A stretch of 64,000 nt of DNA from Lactuca virosa (GCA_928212115.1 CAKMRJ010002223.1:311171963-311235962), one strand, 5' to 3'; positions 45,686 to 57,845 are shown, counted from the stretch's first letter. Notes: generated by a model not told the origin, from the letters alone. Numbers and translations: made by a program.

Positions 45686-47883
45686 TGTGACAACCCGAAA
45701 CTTTTATCCTATGCAATCGATCTTTATAGCAATATTAAACTCGATTGTATCATCTTTTAACGCCGTTTAAGAGTTAGTTTAAGTGTTCTAAGCTTGAGTA
45801 CAGTTGGGAATGAGATTAGGGATGAGTCAACATGTCGTTTAGAAGCAAAATCGGGCCATACACCCTCATGAGAGGTGTGTACGGCCGCACACCCATCCTC
45901 CAGCCGCACACTCCCCCTTATATATATAAGGAGACCCCTTTCACTCATTTCTTTGCTTTGGCTGCACTCTATTTTCTCTCACTACATTCTCTCTCTAAAA
46001 ACTTCATTCAAGAACACTCAAAAGGCCTTAAAAACGTGAACCACTTCATCATTCAGCTTGTTATGTTGGTAAGACACTTGAATCTAAGCCTAAAACTCAT
46101 AGTGTTCTTCATGTTCTTCATCCTTTGAAGGTGTACGGCCGCACACCTTCATAAGGTGGCCGCACACACCTTAAAACTCTCCAAAGTGAAGAGTTTGGCC
46201 TTCCTTTTCTAGTAGGACTTGGTATTAGCACAAGAACACCTCGAAAACACCTCAAAACCGACATTTCGGACACAAACGAGGAGTGTACGGCCGCACACTC
46301 CTGTGTACGGCCGCACACACCCTCTGTACGGCCGCACACTCTTGTGTGCAACCGCACACACAGTCTGGCCGCACACCCTGGCCGCACACACATACTGATG
46401 GCCGCACACTTCCTTTATTCGATCACTTATGGCTCCGACACTTAGTTCCAAGTATTTCCAAGTCCCTAGGGTGGTTTCCCATCGTATTTTATCATGAAAT
46501 GCCTTAACCTAATACGTATAATCATTATTATATGTTAATAGGATACACTCGTGTACAAAACATCAGTTGACACTCAGTGCTCGAAACCGATCGTACATCC
46601 GAATCCTACGTCAAACTGTGAGTTCATACCCCTATACTTTTCCGAGTTTTTCATGTTTTCAGGGGGGGGGGGGGAATACAAGCAAGAGTACATGGAAACT
46701 TGTGCTCAAATATATTATTTTGTTTAAAATAATTACATGTTCAGTATGCTTTCAAACACAGAAAACCGTTTTACCATCCGATTTAGAAATCAACTCGTAG
46801 AAACACTTTTCAAAACTAAAGCACGGAACTTATGAATCTTGTCATAAATTGTGATATTTTACAAAGGATTCATACCAACCATAAACAGGGTTTTATGTAT
46901 TATTACTTGTAAATTTGTTAGTTGAAGGATTGGAGACACGTCCTTGGTAACACTCCACCGGATTCACGAGCGTAGGACTACCCTTATAACCAGAATCTCT
47001 TGGAGGGAGAGCGTGACTATTGTGTATAGATCTATACGGGACTGACTATCCCGCACCTCGCTGCTAGCTATAGTCGGACCGTTAGGTCTACGGGTGACAA
47101 AGTCATAAAATGATACTGGCCACCGTACGTGCCATATCCAGTTTAATGTATGGTTATGAAACTCGCAACCTAGATAACAAAGATTTACTTTGGTAATAAT
47201 GAATCTAGTTAACTAACCTCAAAGTAATAACCGATTTGATTACTAGAGGGTATTGATAATACCCTTAGGATCTAGTTCACTACCTACTTATTAGTTCTAT
47301 TTTTGTAATAAGACTAATACATCTCACGGAGAATAAACAGGGTCTTTCAAGGAAACTACATCTAACGACACAAGTATGGTAGATACTTGTACTTCTCTTT
47401 CAGAATCGATAACCAAACATCTTTCATAAGAAAATATGGGATTTTCTTGGGATAACTCAAACTTTCATAAACAGGTGGTTTATCATATAATTAATAGGAA
47501 ATCAAACACCTTTCATAAGAAAATATGGGATTTTCTTGATAAATACTTTTCAAAGGATCAAAGAAACCTTTCTTTCACCAGAACTAAACATTTATGAACT
47601 CACCAGCTATATGCTGATATTTTAAAACTGTTTGTATTCTCAGGACATCAATAGACAGGTACTTTTGCCAACTTTTGGAGAAGATGGAACATCCTGAAGT
47701 CACATATTTTGCTTTTGCTATATATATACTGATATGTATAAACCATGTTTTTGAACAATGTAAATATTCTTATTATAATGTAATGGTTGTGTTTACTATG
47801 CTTACTATGATACAACTGTTGTGATACTACGCATGACGTCCTCCGCCCCGGAACGTTTCCGCCTTCGGTTTCGGGGTGTGACA
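45686..47883 (+). mobile_element. Solo LTR (2,198 bp), innermost layer
   Basis: It begins TGTGACAACCCG and ends GGGTGTGACA, with a perfect 5-bp CCACC duplication and no internal region. It shares the terminal CCTCCGCCCC, GAACGTTTCCGCC and GGTGTGACA with LTRs of A and B. It contains GTGTACGGCCGCACAC palindromes (45873-46410), a 13-G run (46662-46674), and donor and acceptor-like sites at 46618 and 47643. Recombination between two LTRs of one element usually leaves such a remnant. It interrupts B's gag between SMAQVNSGG and the capsid. Confidence 0.95.
45873..46410 (+). repeat. GTGTACGGCCGCACAC palindromes in solo LTR
   Basis: Full or near copies near 45876, 46132, 46284, 46303 and 46325, with partial GGCCGCACAC copies between. 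They occupy U3, upstream of the donor-like site. Confidence 0.85.
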
Positions 47884-48020
47884 CCACCGGAATTCACTTG
47901 TGCCATCGATGCAGTTACGGCGGCGGTAACCGCTGCTTGTAACATGACAGGATCGAATTGTGGACGTGGCGGTGGCGGGGTGTCGTCGTTTCTTCTGATG
48001 GGTCTTCTTCGAGGAGGCAT
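47884..48020 (-). pseudogene. Gag N-terminus of element B
   Basis: ATG at 48020 (minus) gives MPPRRRPIRRNDDTPPPP, then MLQAAVTAAVTASMAQ, cut by the solo LTR. Continuing after 45680 restores the capsid. The AVTAAV segment parallels element A's gag start. The leader upstream (48021-48580) has no gene. Confidence 0.85.
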
Positions 48021-48580
48021 CTTGCTCTAGAAACAACCAGGAAGAAGAGGATGGTAAGTCCTCAAGATATATGAAAGAAAATATATCTCATCCTGATAAT
48101 AAAAGTGTTCTACCAAGCGATAAGCACAGGAAATTTACTAATGCAAGTAATTATCGCTTAAGAAGAAAGTGGTAACAACACTTGGAATGAATCTATATAC
48201 GGAATTTGGCTCTAGCTAAAATACTTCTATAGTATTTTATGTTGGATGTTTTTGTTCTTGGTAAGTTTTAGGCTTGCTGTAACACCATAGTCACTCCCAA
48301 GCACATGTTAGTCATGTCTCGACTGAATATAGTTGATCAGGCTATATTCAGCTCAGACATGATTACATAACTGCCCAGGTTTAACCGCGGCATCCCAACA
48401 CCCAAATACTTTTGTGTTGTTCTTCCTATGACTCTGGTTCTGTTATGTTTGCATGCTCGTATAATTTTTACAAAATACTTATATTTTGAAAACATATTTT
48501 TAGTTTAGAGAACTTAGGCCCCTTAGTGCTTATAGTTGTATACCATATAAGGTTTGGTATACTTAGTTTGCTATAAACAA

Positions 48581-48594
48581 GGGCTCTGATACCA
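48581..48594 (-). promoter_or_regulatory. Primer-binding site of element B
   Basis: Minus-strand TGGTATCAGAGCCC lies three bases inside the 5' LTR, matching initiator tRNA-Met. Confidence 0.9.
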
Positions 48595-48597
48595 ATC

Positions 48598-51135
48598 TGT
48601 CACACCCCAAAACCGGAATGGCGGAAACGCTCTGGGGTGGAGGACGTCATGTATAGCATCACAACCAATGTATAATAGCAATTCATAGCAACACAACCAT
48701 TACATTGAATACATATATGAAAAATGTTTACATCAGTTTGAAACTTGTTTTAAATACATCCAAAGTATGTAAAATATAAACATAAGACTCTTATTGCTCC
48801 AGCTTCTCAAAAATCCAGCAGGTACCTGTCTACTGATTTCCTAAGAATACAAGCAGTTTGAGAAATATCAGCATAAAGCTGGTGACTTCATAAGTGATAT
48901 TTTGTAATGAAAACTTGTTGATGAGTTTGTACGAATGTTGGTATGTTTCCAAGAAAATCCTATATTTTCTTTAGTGAGAGTGTAATGTTACGATTTTTGT
49001 GTAAAACCATGGATGTTCATTTCTGAAAACTGTAGTGATATGTGAAAATACTACTTCATATGACTAGCTAATGCTAATCATGATATGTACGTATTCCGTA
49101 CGAAAAATCATGGTATATTTGATTCTATTTTAAAACCCTAGCTTTAGCCATGTATACGTAGTGTGTTTTATTACTTAAAATAAAACCATGTAGTGAAACC
49201 CATGGAATCCTCCAGTTGTAGTGTGTAGTAGTTCTATTTAGTAAAATAAAACTGTTGAAGAGTGATACTTGTAAATCAAAGGTGATTTATACATATTGTG
49301 AGTCGTATAACCATACTTGATAAGACTAGAGACCTTTCTAACGTTCTTCGGGTGTTGAGTTAAATGACATTTGTCACCCCAGGCATGCCTCCCTAACTGT
49401 AGCCAGCAGTTCGGGTGTGGGATTGTCAGTCCCGAATAGATCTATTCACAAATCTCACGCTCTCCCTCCAGGAGACTCTGGTTATAATATGATAGGATTT
49501 AGCCCTGTACACCTAAGGGTACATTTTTGAAGTAGTGCCTCACGATATCGTACAATCTAATTTACATGTAGTGTTGTAGTGTTATACCATAGTGAAATCC
49601 GTATGTATACCGTATGTAGTGACAATCATAGTTATGAAATGCAATGTTCATGTAGTGATGTACACCATAAACTAAATATGTCATAGTTTATATGTTTAGT
49701 AGTGAAAGTTTCTGTACATGTTACGCTTCGAAAATCCCAAACTATAGCTATTATAGTTTGCATGCATAGTGTGAATATCTAGTTCGGAAAACAATGCAAT
49801 TTTAGTTATAAGTTGTATAACGCCCCTTATGCTCGACACCATACAAAAGAGGTTAAAGTATACGAATTGCATGATTTTTATACTTATTAAAAGCTCTTTG
49901 TATTAGTTCACAAAAACATTTATGTTTGGCTTGTATTCCCCCCCCCCCTGAAAACGTTTTAAAAATCAGTAAAAGCGTAGGGGTATGAACTCACCTTGAG
50001 CGAGTGGTTTGTATGAAGATCGGTACGAGATGTTGAGTGTTAAGTGAAACCTTGAACTCAATTTGGTCCTAATAACATGTAATGACACATATATAGGAGT
50101 CAAACGAAGGTATTTCACTACTAGATACGATTGATAACCACTTTAGGGACTTGGACCCACTTACACTATGTGTTAGAACCATGTAGTATTGAGTGAGGGG
50201 AGTGTATGGCCACCTTAATGGTATGTGCGGCCATGGGTGTGTGGCCCAAAGGGGTGTGCAGCCGTACACCATGATGGAAGGTGTCATTGAAGTGTTTTCA
50301 AGGTCCATACTTGCATCCATGAAGTGTTCTAAGTCTATACTCAATTGTAGTGCAAGTTAAGGGTCCTAGAAGTGGGTTTGCGGCCCTATGATGGGTGTGT
50401 GGTCGCACACAAGGAGTGTGCTGCTGTACAAGGGAGTGTGCTACCTCACACATGAGTGTGCTGCCGCTCAAAGGTGTGTACGACCGTACACAGGTGTGTG
50501 CGGTCGTACACCCTACATTCTTGTGTCCAAAATGCCAATTCTAAGGTGTAGCAAGGCTAGGGTCATGTCCAACTCGAATATGGAAGTCAAACTCTCACTT
50601 TGGAGGGTATTTTAAGAGTGTGTGGCCACCTTATGGGGGTGTGCGGCCGCACTCACTTCCAACACGAATAATATGACGAATTTTGCACACTTAGGGCTTA
50701 GCTAGAGTGGTCTTTTATGGTTTGCAAGTTAGAGGATGAATTAGTCACGTTCTTGAAGCTTTGGAGGGTTCACAGTTGGAGAAACTTGAGAGAATAGTGT
50801 AGTGTGTTGCCAAGGAGTGAAAAGGAATGAAAGGAAAGTGGTCTACCCTTTATATATGGGTGAGAGTGCTGCCAAAAAGTGAGTGTGATGCCAAGGGGGG
50901 GGGGTGGGTGTGCAGCCACACACCCATGTGTGCGGCCGTACACTCCTCCTAGAGGTGTGTATGGCCCGGTTTTCTCACCACGTGACTCGCTGACTCATTC
51001 CTAACCTCAACCTTGGTCATACTTTATGCTTAGAACACTTAAATGAACCCTTAAACAGTACAAGAAGTCAACATAAATAGTTTAACATTGATTTAATTGA
51101 CTAGGAGTACAAGGTAGAAATTTCGGGTTGTCACA
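48598..51135 (-). repeat. 5' LTR of element B
   Basis: 2,538 bp, highly similar to 37617-40148, with intact plus-strand start TGTCACACCCC. It contains the same 11-C run (49938-49948) and the same palindromes. Confidence 0.93.
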
Positions 51136-53375
51136 CGAATTTATCAAGGTATGATTTACAAACCCTGTTCATCAAATCCATGAAAGCTGCTGGAGCATTG
51201 GTTAGTCCAGACGACATAACCAAGAACTCATAGTGTCCATATCTTGTTCTGAACGCAATCTTCTCAAAATCCTGCTCTCTTACCTTTAGCTGATGATATC
51301 CTAACCTAAGATCGATCTTCAAAAAATAGCTCGAACCTTGCAACTGATCGAACAGGTCATCAATTCCCGGCAACGGGTACTTGTTCTTTATTGTTGCTTT
51401 ATTCAGCTCTTTGTAATCGATGCACATTCTCATGCTCTTGTCATTTTTCTTTACAAATAGGGTGATGAACTAGGTCGAATAAAACATTTGTCCAATAACT
51501 CCTGAAGTTGTGTCATAAGCTCTTTCATCTTTGTTGGTGCTAATCGATACGGTGCTTTTGCTATTGGCGTCGTTCCTGGTAACAAGTCGATACAGAATTC
51601 TACTTGTCGATCAAGGGGTAATTCGGGAAGATCTTCGGGAAAGACTTCCGGATAGTCACACACCACCGAAATATTCTACACCTCCTTCTTTTCCTTCTTA
51701 GCATTGATCGCGAACGCTAGATATGATGTACATCCCTTGGCCAAACACTTTCTGGCTTTCATTAGGGAAAGGATTCTAGAGTTTACTCTGCGTTTGTCTC
51801 CATACACCATAAATGACTCTTTCCCTGGCGGTTTTACTTTTACTATCTTCTTTCTACACAATATTTCGGCATCATTGGCGCTAAGCCAATCCATTCGTAG
51901 AACTATGTCGAAACCATTTAACTCGATAGGTAATAATTCCTCGTGGAACTTATTCCCATTCAAGTCAATGAAGATCTTTTTCATACGATAAACTTGCCAC
52001 TAGCAACCTCGACTATTAAAGCATTAACTAGTCTATCAACAGGCAAAGCTAGTTTTCTACCAAATTCATGTGAAATAAAGGAGTAATTGGCTCCAGAATC
52101 AAACAAAATTTGGGCAGGCAATTCGTTTACGAGAAAGGTACCTGAAGCAACAGCAACTTCTTCTTTCGCAGCTTCAAGTGTCATCTGAAAGGCTCTCTCC
52201 TTCGGCTTTGGTGGAAGATTGGGCTTTGCTGTATCCTTCTTCTTCGGGCAATCCTTCAAAATATGCCCCTCTTCATTGCACCCAAAACAGACTTTGTTAA
52301 CAAAGGTGCATTCATTGGCATATTGCCCAAGCTTTCTACATTTGTAACAAGTGACTTCCTCGCTGCATTTCCCAACATGTTTCTTTTTACACTTGTCACA
52401 CCACTTGGGTTCGGCTCCTCCTCCGAATTTCCTCGAACCAGTCTTCGAGAATTTATTCTTTTTATTGGAGCCTGAAGTTCCTTCAAACTTTCTCTTTTCG
52501 CCAACTTCAACCTTGCTGGTGGCTCTCCCCTTAATCATATCTTCAACAGACTTGGCAGCCCAGATAGCTGCCTCCAAAGTAAGTGCCTGAAGTACTGGCA
52601 CCACGTACTCCCATTGAAGTCCCTTTGCGTACCTGTCAATTTTTGTCAGCTCATCTGGGACGATACACAAAGCAAACTCCATTTTGTCTTTGAAGCTATT
52701 TGTGTATTCATTAACGGTCATACTTCCCTTCTTCAATGTCAGAAATTGGTTTTCTAGCCTAAGCACATTTTGGGCCGAGCAGTACTGGTGCTTGAATTGC
52801 AACAAGAACTCTGCTCAAGTCAGTTGCAGTGGCTCATTAGGGCTTAGGATTTTCCCGAGAGTGTTGCACCAACGAGCAACGCTACCTCTGAACTGACGCA
52901 CTGCAAATGTGGTTTGTAACTTGCGTTGGCAACCACATGTCATGAAAGCCAATTCCATTTTCGAGATCCAATCCAATACTCCGACGGGATCTTCTTTTCC
53001 AGTGAAAGTTGATGGCTTGCAAGTCATAAACTCTTTATACTTGCACCTATCTCTCTCCACTCTATCTTCGTGGTTATTTCTCCCAGCCACAAGCGGTTCA
53101 GTATGACCAACAGATCTATTGTTGTTTCCTTCTTCAGACTGATCGTCATTTAATTCAGGTTGTTCAACAGGAATTGAAGGTTCACTCCTGTTGTTCAACA
53201 ATATTTGCCTCAATTTCTCCCTTTGTTCAACCATTATTGTCTGAATCATGGCTCGTACTCCAGCCACGATGATGGGTTCTGGTGCAACTTCTGCTCTAGG
53301 CACCTGTTCCACAACTTGGGGTTAAGGTTGTTGGTTTCGGTTTGCATTTCCAGCTCCACTTCGAGTTCTTTCCAT
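51136..53375 (-). pseudogene. Element C gag, protease and first part of RT
   Basis: The minus-strand ATG at 53375 gives MERTRSGAGNANRN, a stop at 53324, then capsid (CKYKEFMTCKPSTFTGKED, FRGSVARWCNTLG; YCSAQNVLRLENQFLTLKKG). Nucleocapsid motifs: WCDKCKKKHVGKC, CYKCRKLGQYANEC (His replaced by Gln) and the intact CFGCNEEGHILKDC. Protease has the intact catalytic ILFDSGANYSFISHEF. A frameshift near 51984 separates its second half (FDIVLRMDWLS). RT starts with MRMCIDYKELNKATIKNKYP and ends LDKFV at the insertion of B. A gap near 51434-51450 marks a short deletion around the start of RT. Confidence 0.88.
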
Positions 53376-53720
53376 TATGATCTATACACCGAATAAGGCG
53401 AATTTAGATCTTTATCCTCAATAGATATTTAAATTCTCCTTATCACTCCGAAACGTTTACATGTTAGTTCTAGTATCGTAATCGTACGCTTAGAATCCTA
53501 CACACATAAGGTTTCCAGATCCGGTCGGCAACAGACCATAGATCCGAACAAATAATATCATATATGGCAACCATATAGCATTTAACACAAAAAAGCATTT
53601 TAGGCATCTTTCCTAGATATTCTAGTGCTCGTGTCTAAAATATACTAGACACTCATCTCACAATCACCACTTAGCATTTTTATGTCTAGAAATCCTACAA
53701 ATTCCTAGTTCGCTTAAACT
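53376..53720 (-). other. Leader of element C
   Basis: Region between the gag start and the primer site on the minus strand; no ORF or motif recognised. Confidence 0.5.
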
Positions 53721-53735
53721 ATTGCTTTGATACCA
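53721..53735 (-). promoter_or_regulatory. Primer-binding site of element C
   Basis: Minus-strand TGGTATCAAAGCAAT is next to the LTR. It differs from the initiator tRNA-Met complement at the ninth base (A for G) and at its end. Confidence 0.8.
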
Positions 53736-53737
53736 AC

Positions 53738-55739
53738 TGTGACATCCCCTAATTTCTTGGCCAGAAAAGACCGATTTAATTTATGCTTTTAAATTAAAGT
53801 CAGAGAAATCCGTTTAAAAGATGTTGCAGAATTCATCCCCAAAACAAAACATGATAAAAGTTTATCAAAACCTTCTTTAAAGAAATATATATTTTCATTT
53901 CATATCAAAACCTCGGGATGTCATGTTCCGATACAGGTCAAAAGCATAAACAAGACATTATAAGCCTTTCAACAGTTATTTACAACTACTGGCCTATAAT
54001 CCAAAAATCTCCCATCATCACCCGACTATGCTCGGGGTCCACTACATGTAATATAAAAAGCTGAGTGGGTCAGGCATGGGAGCCTGGTGAGCATATAGGG
54101 TTTTCAACCCACAGTAATAATAAACTTATTAAATTCATTAATCAACAATAACCCTGATTACCCATTCCCGTTATCCTCACTTTACGTCCCTAAACACCTA
54201 TCACAAGGGACCTAGCCTAAGGATTATCATCAGGGTGGACACTACTGCTAAGGGGACTCCTCAGCCATACATGTCCTAAAGGCAACCATGAGGGGGATGG
54301 AGTACACCAATAAACATATAGTTCACCAACACCTACAGGTTGCGAACCTGCTAGCGTTCCACTGGACTGTCTTGAAAGGTCCATGGTCGTCATCTATACT
54401 CCGCTAGACGACTACAACAACAACAACAACAACAAAAACATCAAGGCCTCTCATCATTTTAACACACATCGACTATTTCGTCTACCCATGTTTTACCCAA
54501 CATATTTGTAGATAAAATACATATACAACTTAAAACTAGTATAAAACATTCATTCAATAGTCAGCTCAAATAAACAATTAATATAATTACACATAGCACA
54601 TATTTTATAGAAAATACTTCATATCTATGTGTAAGGTGAAAGGGACTACACACTCACATGATTTAATGATAATCGGGCAGCACTTCGTTTCCTAAAACAA
54701 TCGTTTCTAATAAAACCAAGAGTTTTATTGAGAAACCGGGCTCTGCGAGGGTTAGGCTTCAAAACCGAAAAGATAAACTTTTCTGGGACTACGGGCACTT
54801 CGGGAAGTATTTTGGGAGTTTGGTGTAATACCGGGGCTTTGGGGGAAGTTGGAATGGAAGAAATATGGGCTTAGGGGTGTAAAATGGCAATTTTCCAAAT
54901 TATCCCCGGGAGGTCTCGCACCCTTTCATTTAGAATTCGTTTAGAATTCGTCGGCTAATTTTCCAAACCGGGCTCTGCGAGGGTTAGGCTCCGTTTTGAC
55001 TTTCTTTATATGCACGCGTAGGTAAAATTACGCTCTACAACTTTCATTTAGAATTCGTCGGCTAATTTTGACTTTAATTTTAATATTATTATTTTTAACA
55101 GACCGGGACAGGAAATCCGTTAAAAATTCATAACTTCTTCATCCAACGTCCGTTTTCGTCTATCTTTTTACCGTTGTACTACTATTGACGAGAACTTTGA
55201 TTCTCGTTTAGGTTGTGTCGGCTAAAAATCACTCGATCTAAAATTCGAGTTTTTAGCTGTCTACTACTAAGCTGAAACTTAGAAAAATCGTAACTTCCTC
55301 ATACGAAGTCAGATTTGGGCGTTCTTTTTATACATACTCTCGGTTTAACGAACACTACGACTTTCATTTAGATCACCAAGGGTAAAAAGTATTTTATCAA
55401 AAACTCACTTTTTACGTCATTCGGCACCGTGCCGATTTTTTCGCGGAACTTCGACAGGTCATAACTTCTTCGTTATAACTGGGATTTCGGTATTCTTTAT
55501 ATATCCGGAATCCTTGTCACGATCACTACAATTTTCTTAATAGATATCGGCTTTATGTAATATTTATTTTCGACGCTCATTTTTATTCTTAATTATATAA
55601 ATCCTAATAATTAAGCATAAAACACATAATTCACATAATAATCACATAATTCCTATTCATTTCTTCAAAATGAGTTACAAAGGTTAACCTAGACTATTAC
55701 GTCAATATTAATGCCTAGTCAAGAAACACGGGCGTTACA
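53738..55739 (-). repeat. 5' LTR of element C
   Basis: 2,002 bp, partner of 33339-35333. Differences include a longer ACAACAACAACA stretch at about 54415-54435. Confidence 0.93.
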
Positions 55740-55744
55740 CAATA

Positions 55745-55990
55745 GCCCATATTTAATTAGTCACCTTATGATCATCAAATTAATTCTAAATTAATTTATG
55801 ATCAATACTAATTAAAAAATATGATTTCATATGAATATATTATAACTTATAATATATTAACAAACCATAAACATACAATTATCAAAAGGTTATCCAAATC
55901 GTTTGGGTGAAGTGCAACCCAAATGGACCATGCCGGGTCGGGTCAAGTGCATCTCAAATATTGTTATGGACTTAGACACCTTATCCAACA
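55745..55990 (-). repeat. 5' LTR of copia-2, second part
   Basis: Continues from 33338 after element C and its duplication, giving 762 bp in total, the same as the other copia-2 LTR. Confidence 0.92.
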
Positions 55991-56182
55991 AAAATATCAT
56001 AAAATTTGTCTAACATATAAGAGTAAAAACATCCCAGGCAAAAAAATGGTGTGTGCACCGCAATCATCCCGAGCTCTTCCCCTTGCTACCGGAAGTACCT
56101 GAAACCAAAAGTGTAAACTGTAAGCACGAAGCTTAGTGAGTCTCCCCAAACTACCACATACCATACACATATCATGAAACTA

Positions 56183-56518
56183 GGAGATACGGGCCCTACC
56201 CACACTCAATGAGATACGGGCCCCGCCCACACTCAGCTACTATGAGATACGGGCCCTACCCACACTCAGCTACTATGAGATACGGGCCCCACCCACACTC
56301 AGCTATTACGAGATACGGGCCCTGCCCACACTCATCTACTATGAGATATGGGCCCCGCCCACACTCAGCTACTATGAGATACGGGCCCCGCCCACACTCG
56401 GCTAGTCACACAAATAACATACAAGTATCACACAGACAACAAGTATAACTAAGCATATAAATTTGTACTCTATATTACTATCTATGAGATACGGGCCCCG
56501 CCCACACTCGGCTACTGA
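56183..56518 (+). repeat. 33-bp tandem repeat in left LTR of D, seven copies plus one
   Basis: Units GAGATACGGGCCCCGCCCAC, then ACTCAGCTACTAT, start at 56183 (short unit), 56211, 56244, 56277, 56310, 56343 and 56376. An eighth lies at about 56486 after an unrelated 80-bp stretch. Confidence 0.93.
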
Positions 56519-56739
56519 ACATATCACATATACGGGCCGACCTTGGTGTCGTAGACCCGTTCCTACTGAAGGAAACTCACCTCGTATGCTAGTTGTGAAA
56601 TCTCACGTGAGGAATCTCTGACGGATGCTCCAACGACTCCTCGACTATCATTATCACAATAATCCTTTAGTCAAAAACTGATAATCCTTCTAAGGGTAAA
56701 ATGACCATTTTATCCCTGGTCAAAGACAACATTCTGACT

Positions 56740-57775
56740 GGCTCAACTCGCCGAGTTGACCTACCAACTCGCCGAGTTCTATAACTCAAAATCCCTAGAA
56801 TCACGATCCAAATCGCCGAGTCATCCCCCCTGACTCCTGAAGTTCTATCAGGTACTGAATTTGGACAACAGGATTTAACTCGTCGAGTTCCTCTACGGAC
56901 TCGATGAGTTCTTCAGTCTGTTTGGCCATCTTAAGGGATTAAGCCCCTATTCTTCAGATCCATACTCCATACTTCATCCACATACTGGAAATACCCTCTT
57001 AAGGGTAAAGTTTCCAACTTTACCCACTATTAGTCCTTCTCAATGAGTTAAACTCAAACCCTAGCTCTCTAGAACATAGATCTTGGTCCAAAAGCCATAA
57101 TACTCCAAACTAACCCATCCTAACATAGATCTAGGCCTTAGACACCACTTGAATACGTAAAGCTCCTAACTTTCCTTACATGCATGGCCTTTTGGGGCTT
57201 AAAAGGACATAACAACACCTTAAAGCTTGCATGGGGCTTCCATGGCCATAATGCTTGTGCCTTTATGTCGTGAAACCCCTTCTAGACCCCAGATCTGGAA
57301 GGTAGAACACTTGGGACGTCCATTTCCCAAGGACCAAGTTTCTTGAAACAAAAACCCCATAAAGTGATAAAAAAAGACATCTAACAAGCTACTAAGCAAG
57401 GTAGAGACTTGATTACCATAAAATGAGGAGGATGAGAAGTCGCTTCTGGATCTACTAGATTCCTTTTGAATCTCCAAACTTCTTCTCTTCTTCATAAGCT
57501 TCAAATGCACAAAGATCACTCAAGAATGGCTCACAAACTCACACAAAGGTCTAGGGTTTCGTGGATTAGGGTTTGGGACTTGGAGGCTAGAAGTGAGGCC
57601 ACAAGGTGAGGAATAAGATGCTTAAATACGGTGAAAAACCCCGAAATTAGGTTTTCATGCTGGCCGACCTACTCACCGAGTCGAGGCTCTCAACTCGTCG
57701 AGTAGGTGGCTTCAGATCCCGCGTACAAATTAGTGTCTACTCGATGAGTCCGGGGCTCCTAATTCGTTGAGTAGC
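56740..57775. repeat. ACTCGCCGAGT/ACTCGTCGAGT palindromes in LTR D
   Basis: Copies near 56746, 56767, 56810, 56879, 56904, 57671, 57692, 57737 and 57766, exact or one base off the 11-bp palindrome. The right LTR repeats the first group at about 63870-63965. Confidence 0.85.
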
Positions 57776-57845
57776 TCTTCAAAAATGAATAAATTATCAT
57801 TAAATCCGTATCAGGAACTAGACATTACAATTCCCCCCACTTGTC

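Larger units (their letters stand above)
37617..51135 (-). mobile_element. Ty3/gypsy element B, with rearranged integrase and a solo LTR inside
   Basis: LTRs of about 2.53 kb (37617-40148; 48598-51135) flank gag-pol on the minus strand. The insertion splits the reverse transcriptase of C between LDKFV (51136) and IVFIDD (37616). At the right end, LTR terminus GTCACA is followed by CGAAT. The left terminus is eroded (TATCACGCTCC for TGTCACACCCC, or a deletion of about 10 bp), so no duplication can be read with certainty. Its LTR ends resemble those of element A and the solo LTR. Confidence 0.9.
33339..55739 (-). mobile_element. Ty3/gypsy element C, interrupted by B
   Basis: LTRs 33339-35333 (1,995 bp) and 53738-55739 (2,002 bp) start TGTGACATCC and end GCGTTACA on the plus strand. 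Flanking CAAGA (33334-33338) and CAATA (55740-55744) are a target duplication with one mismatch. Gag, protease and the first part of reverse transcriptase lie at 51136-53375; the rest of pol lies at 35369-37616, left of the inserted element B. It is the best-preserved gypsy element here. Confidence 0.94.
26416..55990 (-). mobile_element. Ty1/copia element copia-2, interrupted by gypsy C
   Basis: On the minus strand, the 5' LTR is 32823-33338 plus 55745-55990 (516 + 246 = 762 bp) and the 3' LTR is 26416-27177 (762 bp). Primer site, leader, gag remnant and decayed internal region match copia-1. It lacks about 430 bp of copia-1's leader (the part between 5510 and 5940) but has an extra segment near the primer site with ACTCGTCGAGT-type palindromes (32645-32745) and one additional type-1 hairpin (29310-29376). 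Confidence 0.93.
55991..57829 (-). repeat. 3' LTR of element D, main part
   Basis: Continuation of 26314-26415 after copia-2. Contains the 33-bp array and ACTCGCCGAGT motifs, and ends TTACA beside the minus-strand polypurine tract GTGGGGGGAATT (57830-57841). Confidence 0.92.

Noticed and set aside
46118..46507. Cys/Arg-rich open frames with repeated VCGRT or RPYT units
   Set aside because: These are translations of the GTGTACGGCCGCACAC palindromes in the solo LTR, with no gag or pol similarity.
56209..56448. Open frame of repeated peptide MRYGPRPHSAT
   Set aside because: It comes from a 33-bp minisatellite in an LTR. The length is a multiple of three, so the frame stays open by chance; the mirrored frames at 63433-63768 arise the same way.
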